Shown here one piece after another: positions 26,852 through 36,192 of a stretch of 64,000 nucleotides of DNA. The position numbers and the translations under genes were made by a program. This DNA comes from Pseudoalteromonas luteoviolacea (GTDB lineage: Bacteria; Pseudomonadota; Gammaproteobacteria; Enterobacterales; Alteromonadaceae), in assembly GCF_018100925.1 (NCBI RefSeq), contig NZ_JAGJEH010000001.1:620001-684000 (forward strand), in the 5' to 3' direction. How positions within the stretch are numbered: the stretch's first letter is position 1; each line of letters opens with the position of its first letter. The notes under the pieces were generated by a model that was not told where the DNA came from, made no database searches, and worked only from the letters and a program-made list of their open reading frames with translations.

Positions 26852-29800
26852 GTGGATAAAGTTAAAACCAAGAAGCTCATTGGAGTTTTATATTTGGTGC
26901 TGTTGGCTAGCTGTGGTAGCAATCCTGAAACAAATAATGAAAAGCCTCAGGGATCTGATATACCGGAGGCCATTGCTATGCCAGAGCCTATTGCTATGCC
27001 AGAACCTCCTGTAAAAGTAATGCCACCAAGTGCAAAGTCGGACTACATTGGTTTTGAGTCTGCACCAGTGAGGCCCATGGCGAAAACCTCTGACGGTAAA
27101 AAATTATTGCTGACCAATACTTCTAACCATACTCTAGAGATTTTTTCTATTGGAAAAGATGGGACGCTCTTATTGTCGCAAAGCGTGCATGTCGGATTAG
27201 AGCCAGTGTCTGTTGCAATTAGAAATAATCAGGCTTGGGTCTTAAATCACCTATCTGATTCAGTAAGTATTGTGGACTTGTCGCTTTCGCCAGCCCGTGT
27301 AATTCGAACCCTGCTTGTCGGTGACGAACCAAGAGATATTGTTTTTGCGAACAATAAAGCTTTTATTACCACAGCACATCGAGGCCAACAAAGGCGAAGC
27401 CCCGCGCTAGCGAAGGTAAAAGGTGCAGGAGATCCAAAGCTGCACACACCCGGTATAGGGCGCGCTGACGTCTGGATTTTCGACATTTATAATTTGGGGG
27501 ATAATCTAGGGGGAACGCCTTTAGAAATTGTGTCTATGTTTGGAGACACGCTGAGGGGGCTTGCCGTATCTCAGGATGAGAAAACAGTATATGCCGCCGT
27601 ACTAAACTCTGGAAATCAAACCACAGCAGTGCATGAAGCCGTTATGTGTTTGGGCTTTGAAGACGATCAATATGGTGCAGTACCTTGCCAAGTATTAGAT
27701 GAGTTGAGTTCCCCTAAGGGGCTACCAGAGGGATACTTACCAGGCGGGAGAACTGCACCGGGCGTAAATGCAGACGGCGAATATCAGCCTTGGACGAGTA
27801 TGATTGTGCAATATGACCGTGCATCAGGGCAATGGCAAGATAGCAAAGGGCGCAACTTTTCAAATGGAGTTCGTTTTCACCTGCCAGATCATGATGTATT
27901 TGCGCTTGATACACAGACCCATAGAACAATAGCAAGTTTCAAGCATGTGGGTACAACGCTATTTAATATTGCGGTTAGTCCGACCACCGGCGCATTGTTT
28001 GTATCCAATACAGACGCCAACAATGCAACTAGATTTGAAGGCTCAGGCAAGTTCACAGGATCTACGGTGCAAGGGAATATTGCAAAAAGCCGTATTACAG
28101 TTATAGATCCTTCGACTGGTAATGTTTTTGCTAGACACTTAAACAGACACATTAATTACAACGATTTAAAAGGGAATAAGTCGGTAAAGCATCATAGCTT
28201 ATCGGCCCCTCTACAGCTTGAAGTGAGCAGCGATGGAAAGCTGCTTTACAGCGCTGTGTTAGGCTCAAATAAAGTTGCTGTATTGCCGACATCTGAATTG
28301 ACCGACGATAGCTATTGGGACAATAAGGACCAAGAGTTCGACCCTAAAGAGGCGAGTGCACGTTATTTGTCAGTACAAGGGGGGCCTGCAGGAATATTAC
28401 TCAATGAGCGGCATCAATCGTTGTATGTATTTACACGTTTCGATAACAGCCTCGTTCATATTAATTTATCAAATCGAAGTGAGTTGCAGCGTATTGCAAT
28501 GCCCACACCTGAGCCCAAGGATTATATGGCAGGCAGGTCCATGCTCTACGATGCTAATCGTTCGTCGTCAAATGGTGAGTCTTCTTGTGCAAGCTGCCAT
28601 ATCTTTGGGGATACAGACCACTTAAGTTGGAATTTGGGCAATCCCGATGTAAGTAACATCAAGAATCCGCAACCATTCCCAACTCAAAATTTGTCAGAGC
28701 TAGGCTGTTTGTTAGTTGGTCCTGAAGAAGAAAGTTGTCAACTTCTGGAAATTATTAACGGCAATGGTGATGAACGTAGCTTCGCTTCTATGAAAGGGCC
28801 TATGGGGACACAAACATTAAGAGGGATGCAGCATCATGGGCATATGCATTGGCGCGGGGACCGTTCAGTTGGCTATTTTGGTGATGATACTGCGCAGACT
28901 TTGGATGAACGTATTTCTTTTAAAAACTTTATTGTTGCTTTTGAAGGCTTGTTGGGTCTGGATATAGCGCTTCCTGAATCAGTTGATGCAGACTTAAAGA
29001 CCGCAGATGTAAGACAATTGGAGCAAGACATGGATAAATTTGCTGACTTTATGCTCAAAGTAGCCTTACCACCCAATCCGATTAGAAGCTTAGACAATGC
29101 TTTATCTTCCTCTGCGCACATTGGCGAGCAGTTTTTTCATGGCGCTAGGCGGTCAGATGGCGCAGCGCAAGATACGCCATTGAATGGCAATAATGCCGAT
29201 GGAGTAAACTGCGAGGGGTGCCATGGTGTTGATCATGAAAAAGGGTTTTATGGCAGCCGCGGCGAGATCGCACACGGAGGAGAAATTCAAATATTAAAAG
29301 TACCCCAATTAAGAAACTTGTATACGCGTGTTGGTATGTTTGGCTTGCCTGACCGTGAAGGGTTTTTACCTTCTCACACGAAAAACCATCAAGGCGACCA
29401 AATAAGAGGTTTTGGCTTTTTACATGATGGTGCGACGGATCAGTTGCTAAACTTTCTCAAAGGAGGGGTATTCGATAATGGTGAGCAAGGTTGCCCCGAC
29501 GGCGCAGATGAAAGATATGGATGTCATTTCAATGCTGGTGAGATAGGCATTCCTGACGAAACAACGCGACAGGGGTTAGTCGATTACATGATGGAATTTG
29601 ATAACGATTTGGCCCCGGTTGTTGGACAACAAATTACACTGACTGAACATACACATGAGGTTGTCAAATCGAGGATCTTACTACTCGAGCAACGAGCAAG
29701 TACGCCTTTTGTTTCCAAGCTGTTGGGTGGAAAGGTCACCGAATGCGACTTGATTGTACTGGGCGTAGTCAATCACGAGCGGCGGGGCTACTTATTTGAT

Positions 29801-29983
29801 CAAATAGAGCAAAACTACAGAAGTGATCGCGCATTTGAACGCCGTCTGACTTTGGCACAATTGATGAATCTGGGGGCGACAGCAGACAATAGCTTAACCT
29901 TTACTTGCACCGTTCCCGGTAAAGGTTGGCAAGCTGCATTAGACTACGACTTAGACGGCATATTAAACGGTGATGCAATTTAG
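26852..29983 (+). CDS. Lipoprotein with YVTN-type beta-propeller and two c-type haem sites
   Basis: 1043 residues. The signal ends in a lipobox (LLASC, near residue 21), so the protein is exported and lipid-anchored. Residues about 50-550 carry YVTN/NHL-like propeller blades (KKLLLTNTSNHTLEIFSI, AWVLNHLSDSVSIVDL, GTTLFNIAVSPTTGALFVSN). The C-terminal half is di-haem cytochrome-like: C579-ASCH and C787-EGCH, with MKGPMGTQTLRGMQHHGHMH between them, a pattern of the di-haem peroxidase/MauG superfamily. It is probably a periplasmic redox protein, with the propeller as a docking or substrate module. The start is GTG 26852, within the operator zone. The oxygenase gene 78 bases downstream is likely in the same transcript. 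Confidence 0.8.
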   Translation: MDKVKTKKLIGVLYLVLLASCGSNPETNNEKPQGSDIPEAIAMPEPIAMPEPPVKVMPPSAKSDYIGFESAPVRPMAKTSDGKKLLLTNTSNHTLEIFSIGKDGTLLLSQSVHVGLEPVSVAIRNNQAWVLNHLSDSVSIVDLSLSPARVIRTLLVGDEPRDIVFANNKAFITTAHRGQQRRSPALAKVKGAGDPKLHTPGIGRADVWIFDIYNLGDNLGGTPLEIVSMFGDTLRGLAVSQDEKTVYAAVLNSGNQTTAVHEAVMCLGFEDDQYGAVPCQVLDELSSPKGLPEGYLPGGRTAPGVNADGEYQPWTSMIVQYDRASGQWQDSKGRNFSNGVRFHLPDHDVFALDTQTHRTIASFKHVGTTLFNIAVSPTTGALFVSNTDANNATRFEGSGKFTGSTVQGNIAKSRITVIDPSTGNVFARHLNRHINYNDLKGNKSVKHHSLSAPLQLEVSSDGKLLYSAVLGSNKVAVLPTSELTDDSYWDNKDQEFDPKEASARYLSVQGGPAGILLNERHQSLYVFTRFDNSLVHINLSNRSELQRIAMPTPEPKDYMAGRSMLYDANRSSSNGESSCASCHIFGDTDHLSWNLGNPDVSNIKNPQPFPTQNLSELGCLLVGPEEESCQLLEIINGNGDERSFASMKGPMGTQTLRGMQHHGHMHWRGDRSVGYFGDDTAQTLDERISFKNFIVAFEGLLGLDIALPESVDADLKTADVRQLEQDMDKFADFMLKVALPPNPIRSLDNALSSSAHIGEQFFHGARRSDGAAQDTPLNGNNADGVNCEGCHGVDHEKGFYGSRGEIAHGGEIQILKVPQLRNLYTRVGMFGLPDREGFLPSHTKNHQGDQIRGFGFLHDGATDQLLNFLKGGVFDNGEQGCPDGADERYGCHFNAGEIGIPDETTRQGLVDYMMEFDNDLAPVVGQQITLTEHTHEVVKSRILLLEQRASTPFVSKLLGGKVTECDLIVLGVVNHERRGYLFDQIEQNYRSDRAFERRLTLAQLMNLGATADNSLTFTCTVPGKGWQAALDYDLDGILNGDAI

Positions 29984-30061
29984 GCTGTATTTTTGGGGTG
30001 AACAAGCTAAAGAGAGACAAATAGCATTTACGATCAGGTAAGTAGACTAGCAGGTAAAATT

Positions 30062-31246
30062 ATGAGCAAATACAAAACGCAGCTTATTTCAGAGTATGAA
30101 CAAATCGCACAGGCACCTATAGAGGAAGCCTACTCGCTGCCTTTTGCGGTATATAAAGACCAAGATATACATTCGCTTGAAATGGAGCATATATTTAAAA
30201 GCGAATGGGTATTCATTGTTAGCGAACAAGAGCTAAGCCAAACTGGGGACTATTTTGCATTTACACTCGCAGGCGAAGCGATCGTTTTGATCCGCAGCCA
30301 AGACGGCGCGGTTAGAGCGCTTTCAAATCTTTGCCGGCACAGAGGCACATTGTTGCTAGACGAAGGGTATGGTCGTGTCGATAAAAACATCGTTTGTCCT
30401 TATCATGCATGGACCTATTCAGATGAAGGCACGTTTAAAGGCGCACCCTTTACAGGAAAAGTGCAACTTGATAAAAAGGCACATTGCTTATTGCAATTTC
30501 ATTTAGAAAGTTGGCATGGATTGCTGTTTATTCACCTTGGAACTCCTGATAAACCGCTCAGCAAACGTCTTCAGGGAATTGACGACTACTTGCATCATTT
30601 TAACCTACCTTCATTTACGCATGGCTACCGCTCACAAAGTCTGGAGCTATGGCATACAAACTGGAAGCTCGTGATGGAAAATGCCATGGAAAGTTACCAC
30701 TTGTTTAAGGTGCATAAGGAAACACTAGAGACTGTTACACCAACTAAGCAAGCGTTTGATATTGCAGGGCACTTTGAGTGGACTTTGACTGGCGGGGAGA
30801 TGAAAGATAACGCCAGTAAACTGGCTAAATGGTTTAGAGGAAGTTACCCAAAAGTGTTCGACAATTATGTGCTGATATCAATTCCACCTTCTTTTGTTGG
30901 GATCTTAACGTCTGAGAGCCTATCTTGGGTGCATGTGTTACCGCTAGACAGTGAGCAGTGTACTGTTCGATCTGCTGGGATTTCAAATGTTAAAACGAGC
31001 AGCGAAGATAAAACAGAAAAAGCGTTTGTAGACGCGTTTTTTGCTGAAGATAAAGATATTTGTGAGCGTGTACAAAAAGGAATGGGGTCAACTATTGCTC
31101 GAGGAGGAAAGTTAGTTTCAATGGAAAAAGTAATTGCTGACTTTCATCAATTTCTGGGAAACAGCTTATTCAATACGCCCACATGCGACTTTTACGAAGC
31201 GCCAAAAGCTAAGCTTTTTTTAAGTGACAGCGGAAATGAGGAGTAG
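30062..31246 (+). CDS. Rieske non-haem iron oxygenase, alpha subunit type
   Basis: 394 residues. The Rieske [2Fe-2S] site is C91-x-H93 (CRHRG) and C112-x2-H115 (CPYHAW). The mononuclear iron site is in ENAMESYHLFKVH (H213, H218, with E210 as the usual bridging acid). The layout is that of ring-hydroxylating oxygenase alpha subunits, and also of choline/carnitine-type monooxygenases. The substrate is unknown. No signal peptide is seen, so it is cytoplasmic. No reductase or ferredoxin gene lies nearby, so the electron donor must come from elsewhere. It follows the cytochrome-propeller gene in the same direction and is likely under the TetR operators. Confidence 0.87.
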   Translation: MSKYKTQLISEYEQIAQAPIEEAYSLPFAVYKDQDIHSLEMEHIFKSEWVFIVSEQELSQTGDYFAFTLAGEAIVLIRSQDGAVRALSNLCRHRGTLLLDEGYGRVDKNIVCPYHAWTYSDEGTFKGAPFTGKVQLDKKAHCLLQFHLESWHGLLFIHLGTPDKPLSKRLQGIDDYLHHFNLPSFTHGYRSQSLELWHTNWKLVMENAMESYHLFKVHKETLETVTPTKQAFDIAGHFEWTLTGGEMKDNASKLAKWFRGSYPKVFDNYVLISIPPSFVGILTSESLSWVHVLPLDSEQCTVRSAGISNVKTSSEDKTEKAFVDAFFAEDKDICERVQKGMGSTIARGGKLVSMEKVIADFHQFLGNSLFNTPTCDFYEAPKAKLFLSDSGNEE

Positions 31247-31919
31247 TTTGTCTGAAAGTGCAGAACGCCTAGTGGGGAGCACGTAAAGTGCCCCTTCACT
31301 AAGGTGACGTGAGTTATAATGTTATGTCCGGTCATGCTTTTGTATATGTATAGACTCTATGTCAACAGCGCCCGGTGAGCACTTATTGGCAGGGCGTATC
31401 GACAGTAGGCGTTTAGCCCTTTAAAAACGTAATACATCATCAAACTTGTTATTCGTGGTCATTTTTAACACTGACATAAATATCCCCCATCAATGAAGTA
31501 ACTAGCACTCTAAAATTCACAAAAAAACAACATTTTCAGGTGAGCTACATGCTTTTGCTCGCTTATTAATTGAGAAAAACGCTGTTAATTGATCGCTCTA
31601 TACATATAAAACGGAACAGATTAAATCAGTGCCCAAAATGTGTACTTTTATTATTTCATTGCAAAATTTACCCAATATAGAAAATTTCAACGAGTTTAAG
31701 CCACCAAATACCAATTATATGCTTTAAGGTGTAATGAAATTTATACTAAATTTGGTGAAAGATACCAAGTCTTATATCTTGCAAAGAAGATTTAAATCAC
31801 CAAATATAATTCGCACATTATTAAAATTTGTTCAAAACGTATCTGTCTTGCTACTTCTAAAATAATGACATTAGGGTAATATAACTGCCTAATTTATACT
31901 CAATTTAAAAGGATGATTT
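31247..31919. other. Long AT-rich intergenic stretch
   Basis: No reading frame is supported. One GC-rich hairpin (GGGGAGCAC/GTGCCCC region, about 31271-31300) lies 25 bases after the oxygenase stop and lacks a T-run. The rest probably holds the promoter of the following gene. Confidence 0.4.
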
Positions 31920-33998
31920 ATGAATAAAGTGATAAGAATGACTTCCTTGTCTATTTTGCTGCTCGGTACATGTAATGTAAATGCAGAACACGCTCGAGGT
32001 GAGTGGATCGATAAGTTTGACCTAATAAGTGCTCAATATCAGGCACAATACCCAAATAGTTTTAGTCGTTCGAGCAGCCTAGCGTGGGCTGAAGCATATT
32101 ATTTGGATGCACTCATTGAAATGTATTTGGGGACAAAAGATCCTAAGTACCTAGATACATTTACGCTACGTCTAGATATGGCGATAGCGCTTGCAAAAGA
32201 TGATACAGGGATGGGAGTTGACGGGTTCAAAGGGTGGGGCGAATGGAAGTATTCCATCGATGCCATTCAAAATTTTAATGCAGAAATCGCAGATCAAGAA
32301 GACAGCTCTCTACCTGCTAATTGGGTCAGGTGGCAATCAACCGATGAAACTGCATACAGGAACACAACTGAAGCGGATAACGTTGATAAAAGTACTGCAG
32401 CCTTTACAATTAAAACGGCTCCTCAAACCAATCGTTGGCAAGTACTTCAAACACCTTTAAGAAACCCCCACAAACCCAATGAACACTTTGATCCAAACAG
32501 TAAGTATCAAATTAATTTCCATGCGAAGATAGAGAATTGTGATGCGGGCGTAAAAGGCCGGCTGCAAGTTTATGACTTTACCCAAAGAAAAGTACTTTTA
32601 GATAGGTTTATCGAGTCGCAATCATACCTATATCACACTGCTGATTTTGTCTCGCCTGAAAACCCCACAAACGACGTTCAAGTCAGACTTTATACTACAG
32701 ATTATCGTAAAAATTGTACCGTGCATTTTGATAATATAAGCGTCAAGTCTTGGCGTGAGTACCTTGTTCACGATGGGATGATCACAGCACCAATGGCAAA
32801 ATTTATAAAGTTGGCAAGGACAGGGCGCTTGGAACCTCGTTTTTCACAATTTGCCGATGAATATTACGATTTTTTAGTGACGCAAATTTTCCCTAAATGG
32901 CAAAAAGATTTACACGGTACGCTAAGTGGAAATTTAGTTTATTTATTCGCTGATGACTCATCTAGTAGAAAGCCTGGTCAGTCGTTACCACATAACCAAT
33001 ACCTTGCACTACAACGCACGTATGCAGAGTTGGCACAGATAGGAGGCCATGATCCTAATCATAAGTTTATGGCGCAAGAGTTAATTAAAGCATTTAAAAG
33101 TAGCTTAAAGCTCGGGCAATACCAATCGGGGTCTGGTTCAACAGCCAATAAGTATGAATGGAGCTACTGGAGTATAATGAGCGATAGAGACACAATAAAT
33201 GACGGCTTGAACTGGACAGGCACTGAAGATACAAGCCATGGTAACTTAGATGTTGCTGCGGCTTTTAGCAGTTACTATGCAGGGGTTGGATTAAATAAAG
33301 AAGACATGACGTACTTTGCCAATACAGCAGACTTTATGATTTCTCACTGCGGCAACTTTAGTAAGCATGTAAACAAATGCTACGGCGACGAGTCTTTTAC
33401 TTCTCTAAGGTGGTGGATGCAATTAGCAGAGTTTAAACCGAGTATTTATCACGACTCTGAAGTCAAATTAACGCAGGTATTCAATGCAATCCAAGGTGTA
33501 GGTCAGCGTTATTATATGGGGGCAATTGCACAACTTGTAAAAGGTTATCGGGTTTACGATCAACCATTTAATAACGTAGCTGCAAATGCATTGCCTGAAG
33601 GTTGGAGGCATTGGCAGTCAAATCCAGAGACTGTATTTTTAAGCTCTAATAGCGCGTTTAGTGGATCACAAGGTCTAACGATAAAAAACAGACCGACCTA
33701 TGGCTGGCAAGTGGCGCAAAAGGTTTTCGATTATGAACCTGGGGCAACATATAGACTCGATACGATGGCGCGCGTATTCTCGGGAGATGCCAATGGTCGA
33801 GTTATGATTTATGACGCAACGAGCAAAAAATCAGTCGCCCAAGTGATTACAACAAGTAGAGATTGGTCGCCGATCTCTATGGAGTTTACTGTGCCAAATG
33901 TTTCTGGCCATAATTTACAGATCTATTTGTATTCAACAAAATGGCAAGTTGACAGTGAGATACACTTTGACGACTTGGAAATTTTCAGAATAAACTAA
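31920..33998 (+). CDS. Exported alpha-toroid protein with two homologous carbohydrate-binding-like domains, possible polysaccharide lyase/epimerase
   Basis: 692 residues with a signal peptide (about 1-23). Residues about 25-125 and 280-550 are helix-rich with repeated aromatic patterns (SSSLAWAEAYYLDALIEMYL, LPHNQYLALQRTYAELAQIG, YEWSYWS, TSHGNLDVAAAFSSYYAGVG). This suggests an (alpha/alpha) toroid like those of alginate/heparinoid lyases or glucuronyl C5-epimerases. Two beta-sandwich domains at about 130-275 and 557-692 are homologous to each other: LPANWVRWQSTDET vs LPEGWRHWQSNPET, RLQVYD vs RVMIYD, TVHFDNISV vs EIHFDDLEI. They resemble CBM4/9-type modules. The first interrupts the toroid. 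The catalytic call is tentative. Confidence 0.6.
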   Translation: MNKVIRMTSLSILLLGTCNVNAEHARGEWIDKFDLISAQYQAQYPNSFSRSSSLAWAEAYYLDALIEMYLGTKDPKYLDTFTLRLDMAIALAKDDTGMGVDGFKGWGEWKYSIDAIQNFNAEIADQEDSSLPANWVRWQSTDETAYRNTTEADNVDKSTAAFTIKTAPQTNRWQVLQTPLRNPHKPNEHFDPNSKYQINFHAKIENCDAGVKGRLQVYDFTQRKVLLDRFIESQSYLYHTADFVSPENPTNDVQVRLYTTDYRKNCTVHFDNISVKSWREYLVHDGMITAPMAKFIKLARTGRLEPRFSQFADEYYDFLVTQIFPKWQKDLHGTLSGNLVYLFADDSSSRKPGQSLPHNQYLALQRTYAELAQIGGHDPNHKFMAQELIKAFKSSLKLGQYQSGSGSTANKYEWSYWSIMSDRDTINDGLNWTGTEDTSHGNLDVAAAFSSYYAGVGLNKEDMTYFANTADFMISHCGNFSKHVNKCYGDESFTSLRWWMQLAEFKPSIYHDSEVKLTQVFNAIQGVGQRYYMGAIAQLVKGYRVYDQPFNNVAANALPEGWRHWQSNPETVFLSSNSAFSGSQGLTIKNRPTYGWQVAQKVFDYEPGATYRLDTMARVFSGDANGRVMIYDATSKKSVAQVITTSRDWSPISMEFTVPNVSGHNLQIYLYSTKWQVDSEIHFDDLEIFRIN

Positions 33999-34336
33999 GT
34001 TACACTAGGTGGCGAGCTCATTGGGGCAAGCCACCCATAAACTGACTACAACTAAAAATATTCTGAAGCGCGTCAAGTACCTAAAGCCAATATAGGGCAC
34101 TTAAATAAAAGATGATATCTTGATGGTAAATCAAATTTTTAGGCTAGGTTTTAGTAGATGTGGTGAGTAAGACTTCTATACGTTAAATATCCTATAATTT
34201 ATATTATGTTAAATGGTGTTTTTATCTATATATCAAAGATAACACCTCTGCTTTTGTAGCGCTGTGTTCGCCATATTTCTGGTATGTCCAATACTAGGCA
34301 GTATCGGACTTAATGGAAGGTTCGTAACCCATAACA
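33999..34336. other. Intergenic stretch between convergent genes
   Basis: No gene seen. An inverted repeat GGTGGC/GCCACC (about 34009-34035) follows the toroid gene but has no T-run. Confidence 0.4.
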
Positions 34337-35506
34337 TTATGATTTGAGTATATCTTTAACGGCACGTTTTGCTGAATACACAGCGGCATGAACTGAACCC
34401 CAGTCTTGACCATCAGTGTATGCATCACCAGCAAAAAACAAACGTTCATTAGTGCTTTCACCAAGCTTTTTTATTTGTCTCCAATCTTCATTGTTACGTA
34501 CGTAAGCGCCAAATATGTGCGGTTCAGTATTCCAATTCTGGATTATATGCTTGACGTAATATGTTGATGCCTTGCCATCAAACAGCGCATCAAGTTCATC
34601 TAATATGTATTTAATTATCTCGTCTTCTTGTAAATCAACATAAGGAATTGAGGCTGCACCAACTGCAAATAATCCTAGTATATGATGTGTCGTGTTCTGA
34701 CCATAAGCTGCATCATAATAGAGCTTCTCTCCATGTTCAGGTGGATTGACATTGAAGCCAATCAGCGCAGGATAAAACTTATCTGAAAACTCAATAAATG
34801 CTTTAAACCCACCCCAAACTTTAACTTTATCGATTGCATCTTGTTTAAGCTTGGGTAGTTCAGGTGTAAAATTAATCTCTCTTTGTTGAAGAATTTTTAT
34901 CGGCGCTGTTACGATAACTCGGGACGCATAATGGGTGCTATCATGTGTTTCAACTATGACTTCATCAGTTGAATAATCGATACTTTTAACTTTTGAGCTA
35001 TATACAATGTGTTTCTCAATAGATGGTGCAATGTATTGTTCAAAGAAGTCGAACCAGGTAGAGTTCACAAACTTACTGTCTTCGCTCATTTCCATTTCTT
35101 TGATGCTGATCTTTTCACCCTCGTATAATGCATAATCATTTTCGGGATCATACATTAGCGTATCTATATCAACATCTACTGAGTCATCATTAACAATTTC
35201 GTCTAGTATTTTTGGCTCTGCATGTATCCATTCGGCGCCCAAAGGAATTGGAAAATTTGAAAAGTCGCTTGTGCGCTTCATGCGTCCTCCATAATTTGAA
35301 GACGCCTCTAAAATTTTGATGCTAATCCCCTGCTGCTTCAGCAAGTAACCTGCAACTAGCCCAGCAGCACCAGCACCAATAATAATCACTGGCTTAGTGC
35401 TATCATTTTGAAAAATCTGCTTATTTGTGCAGGCATTCAGAAGTGGCTGTAGTGGCATGGTGATACCTAGCGCACGACAAACTTTTATAAATTCTCTTCT
35501 ATTCAT
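34337..35506 (-). CDS. FAD-dependent amine oxidase family protein, exported lipoprotein-like
   Basis: 389 residues. The N-terminus combines a Tat-like motif (NRREFIKVCRALGI) with a lipobox (LLNAC, Cys26), suggesting folded export with FAD bound and lipid anchoring. The dinucleotide site is G44-A-G46-AA-G49 in VIIIGAGAAGLVAGYLL, followed by ILEASSNYGGRMKR, a flavin amine oxidase hallmark. The C-terminal FAD motif is RLFFAGDAYTDGQDWGSVHA. The amine substrate is unknown. It is a single gene, convergent with the toroid gene. Confidence 0.85.
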   Translation of the reverse strand: MNRREFIKVCRALGITMPLQPLLNACTNKQIFQNDSTKPVIIIGAGAAGLVAGYLLKQQGISIKILEASSNYGGRMKRTSDFSNFPIPLGAEWIHAEPKILDEIVNDDSVDVDIDTLMYDPENDYALYEGEKISIKEMEMSEDSKFVNSTWFDFFEQYIAPSIEKHIVYSSKVKSIDYSTDEVIVETHDSTHYASRVIVTAPIKILQQREINFTPELPKLKQDAIDKVKVWGGFKAFIEFSDKFYPALIGFNVNPPEHGEKLYYDAAYGQNTTHHILGLFAVGAASIPYVDLQEDEIIKYILDELDALFDGKASTYYVKHIIQNWNTEPHIFGAYVRNNEDWRQIKKLGESTNERLFFAGDAYTDGQDWGSVHAAVYSAKRAVKDILKS

Positions 35507-35610
35507 TTATTGTATTGTTTATGCAAGTTTGCTCTTCCACTATCGAATATTGTATAGGTTAAGACGCGGGAAACATAAACTCAAGGTTAGTTTGATGGTA
35601 ATTTTTACTA

Positions 35611-35974
35611 ATGAATTTACCTTTACAGTTGCGCCTCTATGCATCTGTATTCCTTTTGAAGTATTTTATTTCAGAGGCTGGCTTTTATATCAAACCAGAT
35701 ACTAAAAAGTTCGTAAATCAAGTCAAACACACTAAGGCTTAGCATACAGGTCAAGCGGGAGATAAAGTCTTACAGTCAATTATGTATTTGTCTAATCTCG
35801 ATGGGTTAGAACCAATTAGTTTTGCATATACAGAAATGCAGAATGATGACTCAGACCTGCTCTGACAGCAGACGCATTCCAACCGTCGACTCTCAAAATT
35901 TCAAATCAATGGATAATGATATCGTTCAGTACGGAACGGCTAAATTAGTTGAGTTATTAGGCTGGATAAAGTAA
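35611..35974 (+). pseudogene. Decayed gene with an in-frame stop and a frameshift, product unknown
   Basis: From ATG 35611 one frame reads MNLPLQLRLYASVFLLKYFI and KPDTKKFVNQVKHTKA to a TAG. The same frame then continues with protein-like sequence (HTGQAGDKVLQSIMYLSNLD, GLEPISFAYTEMQNDDSDLL) to a TGA. In another frame, from about 35858 to the TAA at 35972-35974, SDSRRIPTVDSQNFKSMDND and VQYGTAKLVELLGWIK look like its C-terminus. I do not recognise the protein. The surrounding 35507-35610 and 35975-36006 hold nothing else. Confidence 0.4.
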
Positions 35975-36006
35975 ATAAAGTTTTATTTAACATAAAATGG
36001 TGGCTG

Positions 36007-36187
36007 CTACTTTTTCGGCAGCTCATCTTTATTATCCCCACCTATTTGTACGGCGTTTTCAATGTTACTACCCGATATGCCCTGGCTAACGGATTTTTGC
36101 GGCTCACTGCGCCCTGACTTTTTGAATACAGCAACAAGTACCCCGATAATGCTCACCGACACTGAGTGAAGTAAACCATTCCATCAT
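36007..36187 (-). pseudogene. Small membrane-protein gene, apparently frameshifted
   Basis: ATG 36187 lies five bases after the TPR gene's stop, with AAAGGA nine bases upstream. It reads MMEWFTSLSV and then leaves frame. The adjacent frame continues with a membrane helix and charged tail (SIIGVLVAVFKKSGRSEPQ) and ends GSNIENAVQIGGDNKDELPK before the TAG. Together this would be a protein of about 58 residues with one helix. The tail's VQIGGDN pattern recalls the TPR protein's N-terminal VVQIAGNNSGDVVIN. A one-base insertion in an otherwise intact gene, a sequencing error, or a start at the GTG near 36159 are the alternatives. Confidence 0.45.
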
Positions 36188-36192
36188 AATTA

